A DNA stretch of 64,000 nucleotides from Lachnospiraceae bacterium (lineage in GTDB: Bacteria > Bacillota > Clostridia > Lachnospirales > Lachnospiraceae): NCBI GenBank assembly GCA_015056945.1, contig SVFH01000011.1:1-64000 (forward strand), read 5' to 3'. Shown here piece after piece: positions 32,646 through 40,761 of this stretch (within the stretch, counting starts at the first letter, position 1; every line of letters begins with the position of its first letter). Position numbers and translations under genes: made by a program. The notes under the pieces were generated by a model. It saw nothing but the letters and a program-made list of their open reading frames with translations. It was not told the DNA's origin and did not search any database.

Positions 32646-33737
32646 TTAGTTTCCAGCCATCTGTTTTGCAACTTCTGCTGCAAAGTCTTCTTCTTTCTTT
32701 TCCATACCTTCACCGGTTTCGAAACGAACGAACTTAACTACCTTCAAATCAGCAGATACTGATTTCAAGTACTGTGCTACAGTCACCTTTCCGTCTTCAG
32801 CCTTAACATAAATCTGATCCATCAGGCAAATATCCTTAATCTGCTTGGAAATACGTCCCTCAACAAGACCGCTGAAAATCTTATCTGTAATATAATCAGC
32901 CTTACCTGCCATAGCAAGCTGAGCCAATGTAGCAATTGCTTCTTTGGAAAGGAAGTTAAATAAGAAGTTCATATTGCTCTTCTTCTCTTCGTAAATAGCC
33001 TTATCTTCAGCACTCCAAAGATTATCTGTCAATGCTTTTTCAATTAACTTATTTAAAATGGGCTTAGGAAGTGATGCGGGATCATTCAAAGCGCTGTCAA
33101 TTGTGATTTCTTTCATCTTTGCCAATTCGTCTGCAGAAATTTCATCTCTGCTTGCGTACTGGGGATTCATAGCTGCAATCTGCATTGCAATGTTTGTAAG
33201 TGCTTCTTCTGTTGCGTCAGACTTTGCACCTTCTGCACCAACGATAACACCAATACGTCCGCCACCATGAAGGTAACCAACAACGATAGGAGCTTCTACC
33301 TTTTCAAATCTTCTGATGCTTAATTTTTCACCGATTGTAGCAACCTTTTCAACCAATGCATCATTTACAGTCTTTGTTGTATCATCCATCCATGTAGAAG
33401 CAAGAAGTGCATCTACATCTGCAACATCAGTTGAAACAACCTGATCAGCAATCTTCTCAACAAATGTCTGGAAGATTTCGTTCTTAGCAACGAAGTCTGT
33501 TTCAGAGTTTACTTCCACAACAACTGCCTTGCCTTCTTTCTTAGCAATACGGCAAATACCTTCTGCTGCAATACGGCTTGCTTTCTTTTCAGCCTTCATT
33601 GCGCCGCTCTTACGTAATGCTTCAACAGCTGCATCCATATTACCGTCGCACTCTGTAAGTGCTTTTTTACAATCCATCATACCTGCGCCTGAAATTTCAC
33701 GCAATTCTTTTACCATAGCCGCTGTAATAGTTGCCAT
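32646..33737 (-). CDS. tsf: Elongation factor Ts with an unusual C-terminal-domain insertion
   Basis: EF-Ts recharges EF-Tu with GTP. The N-terminal UBA-like domain (LREISGAGMMDCKKAL) and the core motif VEVNSETDFVAKN (~75-87) are typical. The protein is 363 residues, compared with the usual ~200-310. The extra length is an insertion at residues ~216-285 after the MNPQYASRDEI block, containing LPKPILNKLIEKAL and LFNFLSKEAIATLAQL; the usual VEGRISKQIKDICLMDQ then resumes. There is no frameshift. GGAGG precedes the ATG. It follows rpsB by 32 nt. Confidence 0.97.
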   Translation of the reverse strand: MATITAAMVKELREISGAGMMDCKKALTECDGNMDAAVEALRKSGAMKAEKKASRIAAEGICRIAKKEGKAVVVEVNSETDFVAKNEIFQTFVEKIADQVVSTDVADVDALLASTWMDDTTKTVNDALVEKVATIGEKLSIRRFEKVEAPIVVGYLHGGGRIGVIVGAEGAKSDATEEALTNIAMQIAAMNPQYASRDEISADELAKMKEITIDSALNDPASLPKPILNKLIEKALTDNLWSAEDKAIYEEKKSNMNFLFNFLSKEAIATLAQLAMAGKADYITDKIFSGLVEGRISKQIKDICLMDQIYVKAEDGKVTVAQYLKSVSADLKVVKFVRFETGEGMEKKEEDFAAEVAKQMAGN

Positions 33738-33769
33738 TTTAATATCCTCCTTCTCGAATCTGATTATAA

Positions 33770-34513
33770 TTATTCTGCATCTGCTGCAACTTCTTCTTCT
33801 GTTACTTCTTCAACTGCATCTGCAACAACTTCACCCTGGTTTGCTTCGATAATAGCATCTGCCATCTTAGCAACGATTAATTTAACCGCTCTGATCGCAT
33901 CATCATTACCGGGGATTACATAATCAAGTTCTTCAGGGTCACAGTTTGTATCTGCGATACCAAGTAATGTAATACCTAAGTTATGAGCTTCCTGAACACA
34001 GATTTTTTCTTTCTTAGGGTCTACAACAAAGATAGCGTCGGGAATTCTTGTCATGTTCTTAATACCGCCAAGATTCTTCTCGAGTTTATCCCATTCTTTC
34101 TTTAAGTTAACAACTTCTTTCTTGGGAAGTACATCGAATGTACCATCCTCTGCCATTCTTTCGATTTGTTTTAATCTTTCGATTCTGGAACGAATGGTCT
34201 TGAAGTTTGTAAGCATACCGCCTAACCATCTTTCGTTAACATAGTACATACCGCAACGTTCAGCTTCTGTCTTAACTGCATCCTGTGCCTGTTTCTTTGT
34301 ACCTACGAACAATACGGTACCGCCAGCGCTTGCGATTTCAGAAATAGCATTGTATGCTTCATCTACCTTACCTACAGACTTCTGTAAGTCGATAATATAA
34401 ATACCATTTCTCTCTGTGAAGATGTAAGGAGCCATCTTAGGGTTCCATCTTCTTGTCTGATGTCCGAAATGAACACCTGCTTCAAGTAACTGTTTCATTG
34501 AAATTACGCTCAT
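33770..34513 (-). CDS. rpsB: 30S ribosomal protein S2
   Basis: The 247-residue protein begins [19 protein letters not shown] and shows [23 protein letters not shown] and the [12 protein letters not shown] motif of S2. The ATG at 34513 is chosen for the CGGAGG 9 nt upstream; the frame extends 78 nt further into the leader. The C-terminus has a short acidic tail ([14 protein letters not shown]). It forms the usual pair with tsf. Confidence 0.98.
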   Translation of the reverse strand: MSVISMKQLLEAGVHFGHQTRRWNPKMAPYIFTERNGIYIIDLQKSVGKVDEAYNAISEIASAGGTVLFVGTKKQAQDAVKTEAERCGMYYVNERWLGGMLTNFKTIRSRIERLKQIERMAEDGTFDVLPKKEVVNLKKEWDKLEKNLGGIKNMTRIPDAIFVVDPKKEKICVQEAHNLGITLLGIADTNCDPEELDYVIPGNDDAIRAVKLIVAKMADAIIEANQGEVVADAVEEVTEEEVAADAE

Positions 34514-34614
34514 TTTAAAATCCTCCGTTTTTTGGTTTTTTTGCCTCCGCATCCCTCTTCTTGACAACCAACTTCTCGCGTATAGAAGCACCGATTGACA
34601 ATCAGAATGCGTGT

Positions 34615-34623
34615 GTTATAGCA
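34615..34623 (-). promoter_or_regulatory. Possible extended -10 promoter of rpsB-tsf
   Basis: The minus strand has TGCTATAAC, an extended -10 (box 34615-34620). No good -35 box is seen. The leader to rpsB would be about 95 nt, long enough for the S2-type autoregulation known in other bacteria, but I recognise no specific RNA motif. Confidence 0.45.
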
Positions 34624-34646
34624 CAACGCATTGATTTTAACATAAA

Positions 34647-34671
34647 AGAAACCCCTATGCAAGAGGTTTCT
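34647..34671 (-). terminator. Terminator at the end of the motility supercluster
   Basis: On the minus strand arms AGAAACC and GGTTTCT around an 11-nt loop are followed by TTTATG. It lies 23 nt after the stop of the MltG-like gene and separates the motility genes from rpsB. The stem is modest, so some read-through is likely. Confidence 0.65.
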
Positions 34672-34693
34672 AAGCTTTTTTCATATTTTTATT

Positions 34694-35254
34694 TCATCCA
34701 TTCGTTAATTCTTCTGCAATTTCCTTCATTGAGGCTCCGGCCTTTATCTCATGTTGACCGACACTTAATCTTCTGTCATACCCGTTTGCACAAAGAAAAC
34801 GGTCAAATTCAAGTGCACTTTCCACAAGTCCTGCTTCAAATACTTTTTGACTGACAGAAACAGAACTGTCGCCGCTTACAATTGCAATAACAACATACTC
34901 TTCAATCACCTCTTCCGATTCCTCGGTTTCGGAAATTACTTCAGAAGCAGGTTCGCTCACATCTTCAGATGTTTCTTCCAAAGAAGACTCTGCTTCCTCT
35001 TCTACAGATTCAGACTCGCTCTCTTGTGACATGTTTTCCGAAATCTCTTCGTCTGAATCAACTTCTTCCTTGCTTGCCTCTTCTGTCGATGACGGTTCCC
35101 TTAATACAGTTTTTTCAACCAAACCAAGTTCTTTGGCACGCGCGATAATTTCTGTATCAGACATCTGATTTGACCTTGAAGCGCCTATGATGAAAAGAAG
35201 CGCCGTCACTATCATTCCGATTCCGATTCCACGCAAATAATATTTCAATTTCAT
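34694..35254 (-). CDS. Membrane-anchored MltG/YceG-like LysM-type domain protein without the catalytic domain
   Basis: The 186-residue protein has an N-terminal membrane helix (~8-26), a long Glu/Ser-rich linker (~52-120), and a C-terminal segment (~125-186) with FDRFLCANGYDRRLSVGQHEI and KAGASMKEIAEELTNG, which resembles the LysM-like subdomain found before the catalytic domain in MltG (YceG) endolytic transglycosylases. The catalytic domain is missing, so a lytic role is unlikely; peptidoglycan or septum binding is plausible. It is the last gene of the motility supercluster. Confidence 0.75.
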   Translation of the reverse strand: MKLKYYLRGIGIGMIVTALLFIIGASRSNQMSDTEIIARAKELGLVEKTVLREPSSTEEASKEEVDSDEEISENMSQESESESVEEEAESSLEETSEDVSEPASEVISETEESEEVIEEYVVIAIVSGDSSVSVSQKVFEAGLVESALEFDRFLCANGYDRRLSVGQHEIKAGASMKEIAEELTNG

Positions 35255-35268
35255 GTTTGTTTCGTCCC

Positions 35269-36087
35269 CTAACTTTGACGGTATAAATCAATAATCAATT
35301 TCACTTCACCGACACCAAGTCCCAATTCTTTAGCAATGGCAACATTCGATTTCCCTTCTGCATGAAGTTTCAATACTGCCTCATTACGATTTCCGTTTGC
35401 ATCGCGCGACTGGATTTCAGGCATTTCTTTCGTCGTCTTTTTCAATCTGGTCTTTTTATTATCATTATTCTTTTTGGCAGAAGTTCTTTCTCTTTTAACC
35501 GGTTCCTGGGAAAACTCTTCAAGAGCCTGAACCAGTTCTTCAATGGTATGTTCATCATCTGCTTTATCCGGCACAGAATCACTGGACATCTCCGGCTTTT
35601 CTATATTATCTTCTGTTTCCTGAATCTGTTTATATTGTGTCCGCAACAACTCATCCGTAGCATTCCGAAGCATCACCATCTCATTCAGAGAACTTTGCAC
35701 GCTTTTAGTTGTCTGTTCCATTCCGGCAACCGTATCTTTTAACTGATTATGTTTATCATCGAGCATGGAATAAAGAAACATAACTTCTTCATGGTTTTTG
35801 TGAATATCAGACAATACCGTATCCGAATACTCATTTACCGCCATAATTTTGTCATTAGAAATTCGTTCCAAGCTTCTGGTTGTACGTTCGAGTGAATCTT
35901 CAATCTTTTCATCCATTCCCGTTTCTAAACGGTTTAATGCACTTTTAACTTCTTCATCAATTAGTTTTTCTACTTCTTCCTTTGTCTCTTTACGGTCAAA
36001 TCTTTCTCCAACCTTTTCCGGAATAATGAAACTCAAAACAAAAATAACTATTCCTAATATCAATATAATAATCTGAAACCAAATCAT
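35269..36087 (-). CDS. DUF6115-type membrane-anchored coiled-coil protein
   Basis: The 272-residue protein has an N-terminal membrane helix (~3-22), a long coiled coil (~30-155), a Lys-rich linker and a C-terminal helix-turn-helix-like motif, EAVLKLHAEGKSNVAIAKELGLGVGEVKLIIDLY. This matches the DUF6115 arrangement often seen next to fapA/flagellar genes in Clostridia. Its function is unknown; the C-terminal motif may mediate protein rather than DNA binding, because it is tied to the membrane. The start has only a weak ribosome binding site. Confidence 0.8.
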   Translation of the reverse strand: MIWFQIIILILGIVIFVLSFIIPEKVGERFDRKETKEEVEKLIDEEVKSALNRLETGMDEKIEDSLERTTRSLERISNDKIMAVNEYSDTVLSDIHKNHEEVMFLYSMLDDKHNQLKDTVAGMEQTTKSVQSSLNEMVMLRNATDELLRTQYKQIQETEDNIEKPEMSSDSVPDKADDEHTIEELVQALEEFSQEPVKRERTSAKKNNDNKKTRLKKTTKEMPEIQSRDANGNRNEAVLKLHAEGKSNVAIAKELGLGVGEVKLIIDLYRQS

Positions 36088-36121
36088 TATCTATGTTCTC
36101 CCATCAGTCCTGTCTAACGCA

Positions 36122-36436
36122 TCAGACACGCATATCAAACCCTTTTGGTTTTTTCACAACGACCGTTCCGTCTTCACGCGTTTCCTTTTTCTTTTTCTGC
36201 TTTTGTCCTTCAGGATACGATCCGTTTCCCTTCTCTTTTGCATCATAACGATATTCATTATACTCTGTTTTTTCCGAATTCACAACCTGCTCGTGCTTTT
36301 CCTGTGCCTTTTTTACTACTGCATTTGCCACATTCCCTTGTTGCAAAACAGCTCTTGCATCTTCATTCTGTTTCAAAACAGATAAATCCTGCGAACGGGA
36401 TACCATACCATTCATTTCAATTGGATTAATAGCCAT
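36122..36436 (-). CDS. Small conserved-type protein of the motility cluster, unknown function
   Basis: I do not recognise a named family for this 104-residue protein. The N-terminal half (MAINPIEMNGMVSRSQDLS ...) is helical, with AQEKHEQVVNSEK near residue 43; the second half is highly charged and probably disordered, with KQKKKKE and KKPKGFDMRV at the end. It is soluble and lacks cysteine. AGAGGATAA precedes the ATG. It sits between fapA and the DUF6115 gene with short gaps. Confidence 0.75.
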   Translation of the reverse strand: MAINPIEMNGMVSRSQDLSVLKQNEDARAVLQQGNVANAVVKKAQEKHEQVVNSEKTEYNEYRYDAKEKGNGSYPEGQKQKKKKETREDGTVVVKKPKGFDMRV

Positions 36437-36456
36437 AATTTATCCTCTCAAACAAA

Positions 36457-38043
36457 TCAAAGTGAAGAATATCTGACATCTCCGCCCTCATAATAGAAGC
36501 GTACATATCTGACATCACTTTTTAATATAGTAGAAACATCCGAAATAGCGATTTTGGTTCCGGCATAAGCAATATCTTTTACTTTTACCGTTGCCGTCAG
36601 ATTCGAATTAATGATATCTTCCAATTCTTCGTACTCACGCACCAGTTTTTCCATCTCTTCCCTAAGCTGTCTGTATGAAATCGCCGCATTTTGAATAAAC
36701 TGCAATCTGTCAGGTGGCAATTTTTGCCCCTGGCTCATTTTCTGATTTGCTGCCAAAAGAACCGGTTCAATCTGTTTGATTTTTTTCTTAATTGCATCTA
36801 CCTCGCCCATAATACTCTGAAAACGAAGCTTTCTTGCCGGATCAATTCCAAGTTCAAGAATGGTATCAGAACCCATTTGTGATCCAAGCACTTTAACGGT
36901 AATAGAATTTGTTGCCGCGACGGTAGAGCCGGAAATCATTCCTTTACGCCCTTCTACATGGATATCTCCATTTGCCATTACTTTTGAATGTAATATAGCG
37001 TCTGTCTCAATATATCCGCCTGCGCTTGCAGTTGCGTTTTCGATAAATTTAGCAATAATATTACCGCCGGCCTTCAAGTTTCCCTTTCCCATGCCGTTTA
37101 CACCACGCACAATGATGATATCTCCGTCTGCTTCCAGTGTCGCACCTTCTACCACACCCATAACTTCAATATTTCCTTTTGCCCGTACGGAGAAATTGGT
37201 ACAAACATTTCCGGCAACATGCACACTTCCGTCATAATCAATATTTCCGGTTGCATTGTCTACATTTTGCACCTGATAAACATCCGAAACAAACATCTTA
37301 TCGTCAACAAGCATTACATGACCGTCCACCTCTGCGAAGGCTTCCAGTCTGTCTTCGGAAATCCTGATATTACGTCCGCCTTTTAAAACCAGCTTTTTAA
37401 CAGTTCTCGGTTTCACATATTCTTTTGTTACAGTAATACCTTTTTCTCCGGGATCTTCCGGCGTAAGTCGCGCAAGCAACTGACCGTTTTTAATATGATT
37501 CATGGTATTCAAATTAAAAAAGTCAACGCTACCGTCCTCATTCAAAGTAGGACGTGCTTTCAAATCAGTATTGAAAAAATATGTGATTTCAGCATCAGTC
37601 CCGTGACGGACAGGTAATCCCTTTGCAATCAGAATGTCTGTACAGTATTGTTTCTTTTCTAAATAGGCTGAAATAACTTCTCTGTCAACACCGTAAACAA
37701 CACCTGCATTTTGCAAATCGCCAAGAATCGCATCTGCGCCGGATTCAATCCCGCCCACAGAAGCCGGATAAAAACGCGCATAGGCAGACATTTTGTCTGC
37801 CGAAATTGTTACCTTCATCATTTCACGTTCCGGATATCGTTTCACATTATCTAATTTAATAATGCCCTTATCCAGAATTGCTGTTATCTTACGGTTCAAA
37901 TCAGTAATTTCATACGAAATACCTTTTTTTTGCAGATAATCCGCCACTTCAACAGCCTTTAACGGTTCGCCTCCATCCGTTTCTGCATATATCCACAAAT
38001 AAGTGCCATCCTCACGGCAATCCAATTGAAAATATCCGTTCAT
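36457..38043 (-). CDS. FapA family (DUF342) polymer-type protein
   Basis: The protein is about 528 residues. The N-terminal half carries the flagellar-assembly/DUF342 region (KGLPVRHGTDAEITYFF, GSVDFFNLNTMNHIKNGQLLA). The middle is a bactofilin-like beta-helix (VAGNVCTNFSVRAKGNIEVMG, GGYIETDAILHSKVMANGDIHV). The C-terminus has a coiled coil (~400-480). The ATG at 38043 has GAGGGG 7 nt upstream and is preferred to the ATG at 38058. FapA-type proteins affect polar localisation and cell-shape processes in some bacteria; the role here is inferred only from its place next to sigma-D. Confidence 0.88.
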   Translation of the reverse strand: MNGYFQLDCREDGTYLWIYAETDGGEPLKAVEVADYLQKKGISYEITDLNRKITAILDKGIIKLDNVKRYPEREMMKVTISADKMSAYARFYPASVGGIESGADAILGDLQNAGVVYGVDREVISAYLEKKQYCTDILIAKGLPVRHGTDAEITYFFNTDLKARPTLNEDGSVDFFNLNTMNHIKNGQLLARLTPEDPGEKGITVTKEYVKPRTVKKLVLKGGRNIRISEDRLEAFAEVDGHVMLVDDKMFVSDVYQVQNVDNATGNIDYDGSVHVAGNVCTNFSVRAKGNIEVMGVVEGATLEADGDIIIVRGVNGMGKGNLKAGGNIIAKFIENATASAGGYIETDAILHSKVMANGDIHVEGRKGMISGSTVAATNSITVKVLGSQMGSDTILELGIDPARKLRFQSIMGEVDAIKKKIKQIEPVLLAANQKMSQGQKLPPDRLQFIQNAAISYRQLREEMEKLVREYEELEDIINSNLTATVKVKDIAYAGTKIAISDVSTILKSDVRYVRFYYEGGDVRYSSL

Positions 38044-38067
38044 CGCCATTCCCCTCATAAAAATTTA

Positions 38068-38838
38068 CTACATTGCATTCAAAATTCCAACATATTTGCC
38101 TAATTTGGCTTTCATCTTTTGTAAACTTTTCGTGTGAAGCTGGGACACTCTGGACTCCGTTACTTCTAATAATTCACTGATTTCTTTTAACGTCAACTCT
38201 TCGTAATAATATAATACAATTACTTTTCTTTCCTTTTCAGTGAGAAGTTCAAGCGCTTCAACGAGCATTTCTTTTAACTCCTCCTGTTCTGCCACCTTTT
38301 CAGGTGCATCAAAATGTCTTGAAACATTTCCGACTTCATTGGAAATCTCTGTTCCCATTTCAAGATACTCATTTAAGGATACAACATTGGTAACCTTCAT
38401 TTGAGACTGCCATTCTAAGTATTCATCTTCTTTGATTCCCAACGCCTGCGCAATTTCTTCGTCCCTTGCCGGTCTTCCTGTAGTCGCTTCGATTTCCTTG
38501 GTTGCAGCATCAATTTGTTTCTGACGTTGACGCACCGTTCTCGGAATCCAGTCCATTTTGCGAATCTGATCTAAAATAGCCCCACGAATTCTAAGACTTG
38601 CATAGGTTTCAAACTTAACTTCTTTCTTAAAATCATACTTATCAATCGCATCAATCAGGCCAAAAACACCATATCCGACAAGATCATCATATTCTACATT
38701 ATATCCAAGATACATGCTAAGACGTCCTGCCACAACTTTAACAAGAGGAGCATATTCTATAATAATCTGCTCTCTAATCTGCGGACTTTTGCTTTTTGCA
38801 TATTCATCCCATAATTTTTTTCTGCTCATCTCGTCCAT
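38068..38838 (-). CDS. sigD: Flagellar sigma factor (sigma-28, SigD/FliA/WhiG type)
   Basis: The 256-residue sigma factor directs transcription of late motility genes. Region 2 is intact (IIEYAPLVKVVAGRL, YDDLVGYGVFGLIDAIDKYD, KFETYASLRIRGAILDQIRKMDW), followed by region 3 (RQRQKQIDAATKEI) and region 4 (LTLKEISELLEVTESRVSQL). GGAGG lies before the ATG. Two CCGATAT-type sites in this window (near 32,340 and 61,636) are candidate targets. Its position at the tail of the che genes matches Bacillus and Clostridia. Confidence 0.97.
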   Translation of the reverse strand: MDEMSRKKLWDEYAKSKSPQIREQIIIEYAPLVKVVAGRLSMYLGYNVEYDDLVGYGVFGLIDAIDKYDFKKEVKFETYASLRIRGAILDQIRKMDWIPRTVRQRQKQIDAATKEIEATTGRPARDEEIAQALGIKEDEYLEWQSQMKVTNVVSLNEYLEMGTEISNEVGNVSRHFDAPEKVAEQEELKEMLVEALELLTEKERKVIVLYYYEELTLKEISELLEVTESRVSQLHTKSLQKMKAKLGKYVGILNAM

Positions 38839-38861
38839 TTAATATCCTCCAGCAATTCCGA

Positions 38862-39122
38862 TTATCCTTTTACTTCCTCTGATGTTTCTTTAGCATCAAC
38901 ATCCGTTTCTTCCGATGTTTCTATCGTTTCTGCTTTTTCATCCGGTCTGCAATCCATTAAAATTTTCATTGCTATGACTCCGATAACATAAAAAACCACC
39001 AAAACAATCAATAAAACAAGTAACATCCATAACAAATCTATTTGGAACAGGTATAACAAAACACTGGCCACAGCACCGGCTCCAAATGTAACAATAGGTG
39101 GTAACAGTCTGAGTTTATTCAT
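38862..39122 (-). CDS. Small two-helix membrane protein of the motility cluster
   Basis: This 86-residue protein has two membrane segments (about residues 6-25 and 30-52) and an acidic Thr/Glu-rich tail (ETIETSEETDVDAKETSEE). The ATG at 39122 is preferred because AGGATG lies 7-12 nt upstream; an ATG nine bases earlier has no site. I do not recognise a family. Small membrane proteins at this position, between cheD and sigD, occur in Clostridia. Confidence 0.75.
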   Translation of the reverse strand: MNKLRLLPPIVTFGAGAVASVLLYLFQIDLLWMLLVLLIVLVVFYVIGVIAMKILMDCRPDEKAETIETSEETDVDAKETSEEVKG

Positions 39123-39132
39123 ATTGCACATC

Positions 39133-39618
39133 CTAAATAATTTTTTCCGGTTTTCCGACAGCGCGAACTAACAACTCTCCGTTCTCAGGATTAAACACAA
39201 TAGTACGTCCGTAATTTAATCCGGTATCTGAAGATAAAACCGGTATTTTCAATTCTCTCAATCTTTTTTTACACGCCTCTACATTTTGATCCCCAATCCG
39301 AACCAGGTCCGGAGCCCCCTGAACATTAAACATCTGCGCACCACCTGCAACCTTAGCCACTAATCGCTCAGGCGAGGCCCCAAGTGCAACCACTTGACGA
39401 ACAAGCTCGTCAATTCCGGTGTCCGCAAATTTACACTTATTTAAATTATTTTTAATATGACGACTATCCGGCAACATAACATGCAACAATCCACCAACTT
39501 TTGTCACAGGGTCACGAACAGCAACACCGACACAGGACCCCAATCCTAATGTCGTCAAACCATCCGGTGCTCTGCACACCTTCAGATCCGCCATACCGAC
39601 TTTGTAGATTTCCCTCAT
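39133..39618 (-). CDS. cheD: Chemoreceptor glutamine deamidase CheD
   Basis: CheD deamidates receptor glutamines and binds CheC. The 161-residue protein shows the catalytic LGLGSCVGVAVRD with Cys, the LLHVMLPDS motif with His, and AKVAGGAQMF. The ATG at 39618 (MREIYKVGMAD) has GGAGGAG upstream; a TTG 18 nt earlier is within the site and is discounted. It overlaps neither neighbour and follows cheC by 21 nt. Confidence 0.97.
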   Translation of the reverse strand: MREIYKVGMADLKVCRAPDGLTTLGLGSCVGVAVRDPVTKVGGLLHVMLPDSRHIKNNLNKCKFADTGIDELVRQVVALGASPERLVAKVAGGAQMFNVQGAPDLVRIGDQNVEACKKRLRELKIPVLSSDTGLNYGRTIVFNPENGELLVRAVGKPEKII

Positions 39619-39639
39619 ATTACTCCTCCAAAACAATTT

Positions 39640-40245
39640 TTACATTCCAAGAGAAGACAGAATCTTTTCATAAGATTCCAAATCAGGAGCAAGAATGAAG
39701 TAGCCATTCAAGCCATCAAAGAACTGAGTCTGAATCATCAGAAGTTTATCAGCCATTGTTCCGTACACAATTGCAGGTACACTTAAAATAGCCCCAGCCA
39801 TATCAACGCTTAAAGCAGGTACCGTCGGGTAAATTGACAATCCGGTCAAGGTAGAAAGAGAATTCAAATAAGATGCAGAGATAATATTTCCAATCTCCTT
39901 CAAAGCAGACTCTTCCATTTCCGACAAGTGACCATTATCAGAATCACAGCCCAGCAAAAGCTGAATAAGTTTTTGCGCTGAGCTAATTTCCAACATAAAC
40001 AGAATACTTCCGGAAATCTCTCCCTGTACACCCAAATATATTCCAACCATCAGAAGTTCCTCACCACCGATTACATTGCCAACCTCTGAAAATTCCAATA
40101 ATTTAACTTGCGGAACATACATATCAACCTTACAATCCAGCATCTTTGCTAATGCCGTTGTCGCATTTCCGGTACCAATGTTGCCAATTTCCCGCAAAAC
40201 ATCAAAATATTCCTGATTCAAATGATCGAGATCTATTTTCGCCAT
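39640..40245 (-). CDS. cheC: CheY-P phosphatase CheC
   Basis: CheC removes phosphate from CheY and is stimulated by CheD. The 201-residue protein carries both active-site copies: REIGNIGTGNATTALA near residue 18 and KEIGNIISASYLNSL near residue 115, each with the E-x3-N pattern. GGAGAG precedes the ATG. It lies between cheW and cheD. Confidence 0.97.
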   Translation of the reverse strand: MAKIDLDHLNQEYFDVLREIGNIGTGNATTALAKMLDCKVDMYVPQVKLLEFSEVGNVIGGEELLMVGIYLGVQGEISGSILFMLEISSAQKLIQLLLGCDSDNGHLSEMEESALKEIGNIISASYLNSLSTLTGLSIYPTVPALSVDMAGAILSVPAIVYGTMADKLLMIQTQFFDGLNGYFILAPDLESYEKILSSLGM

Positions 40246-40275
40246 CTTTGCTCTCCATTCTTTTCAAAAAACGGT

Positions 40276-40725
40276 TTAACCTTTATCTGCAAGAATCTCA
40301 TTAATATCTAACAATGAAATCAATCGGTCTCCGTCTTTTCCGATTCCACTTAATAGATTTTGCATTGAATCCGAAGAATCATGATACGGCTTTTCAATCA
40401 GGTCATTCTCCAATAGTACAACTTCACGTACTTCATCAACAATAATACCAACCATATCACCTTCTACTTTCAATATGATAATTCGAAACGTTTTTGTTTC
40501 TTCTATTTCTTCCAGTCCCATTTTAATACGGAGACTAAAAACAGGGATTACTTCACCACGAAGATTAATTACCCCTTTAATATATGGCGGCACATTCGGA
40601 ACACGGGTAATATGCTGCATTCTTACAATATTATCAACATACTTAATATCAATACCGAACATTTCTCCTGCCATATAAATTGAAATATATTGTGTAGTTT
40701 CATTCATAACAATAAGTTCATCCAT
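40276..40725 (-). CDS. cheW: Chemotaxis coupling protein CheW
   Basis: CheW links receptors to CheA. The 149-residue SH3-like protein shows FGIDIKYVDNIVRM, ITRVPNVPPYIKGVINLRGEVIPV and VEGDMVGIIVDEVREV, all standard. It is 36 nt after cheA with an AAAGG site. Confidence 0.97.
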   Translation of the reverse strand: MDELIVMNETTQYISIYMAGEMFGIDIKYVDNIVRMQHITRVPNVPPYIKGVINLRGEVIPVFSLRIKMGLEEIEETKTFRIIILKVEGDMVGIIVDEVREVVLLENDLIEKPYHDSSDSMQNLLSGIGKDGDRLISLLDINEILADKG

Positions 40726-40761
40726 ATTTGCAACCTTTCTGTCGCCTTAAGCAACTATGTA

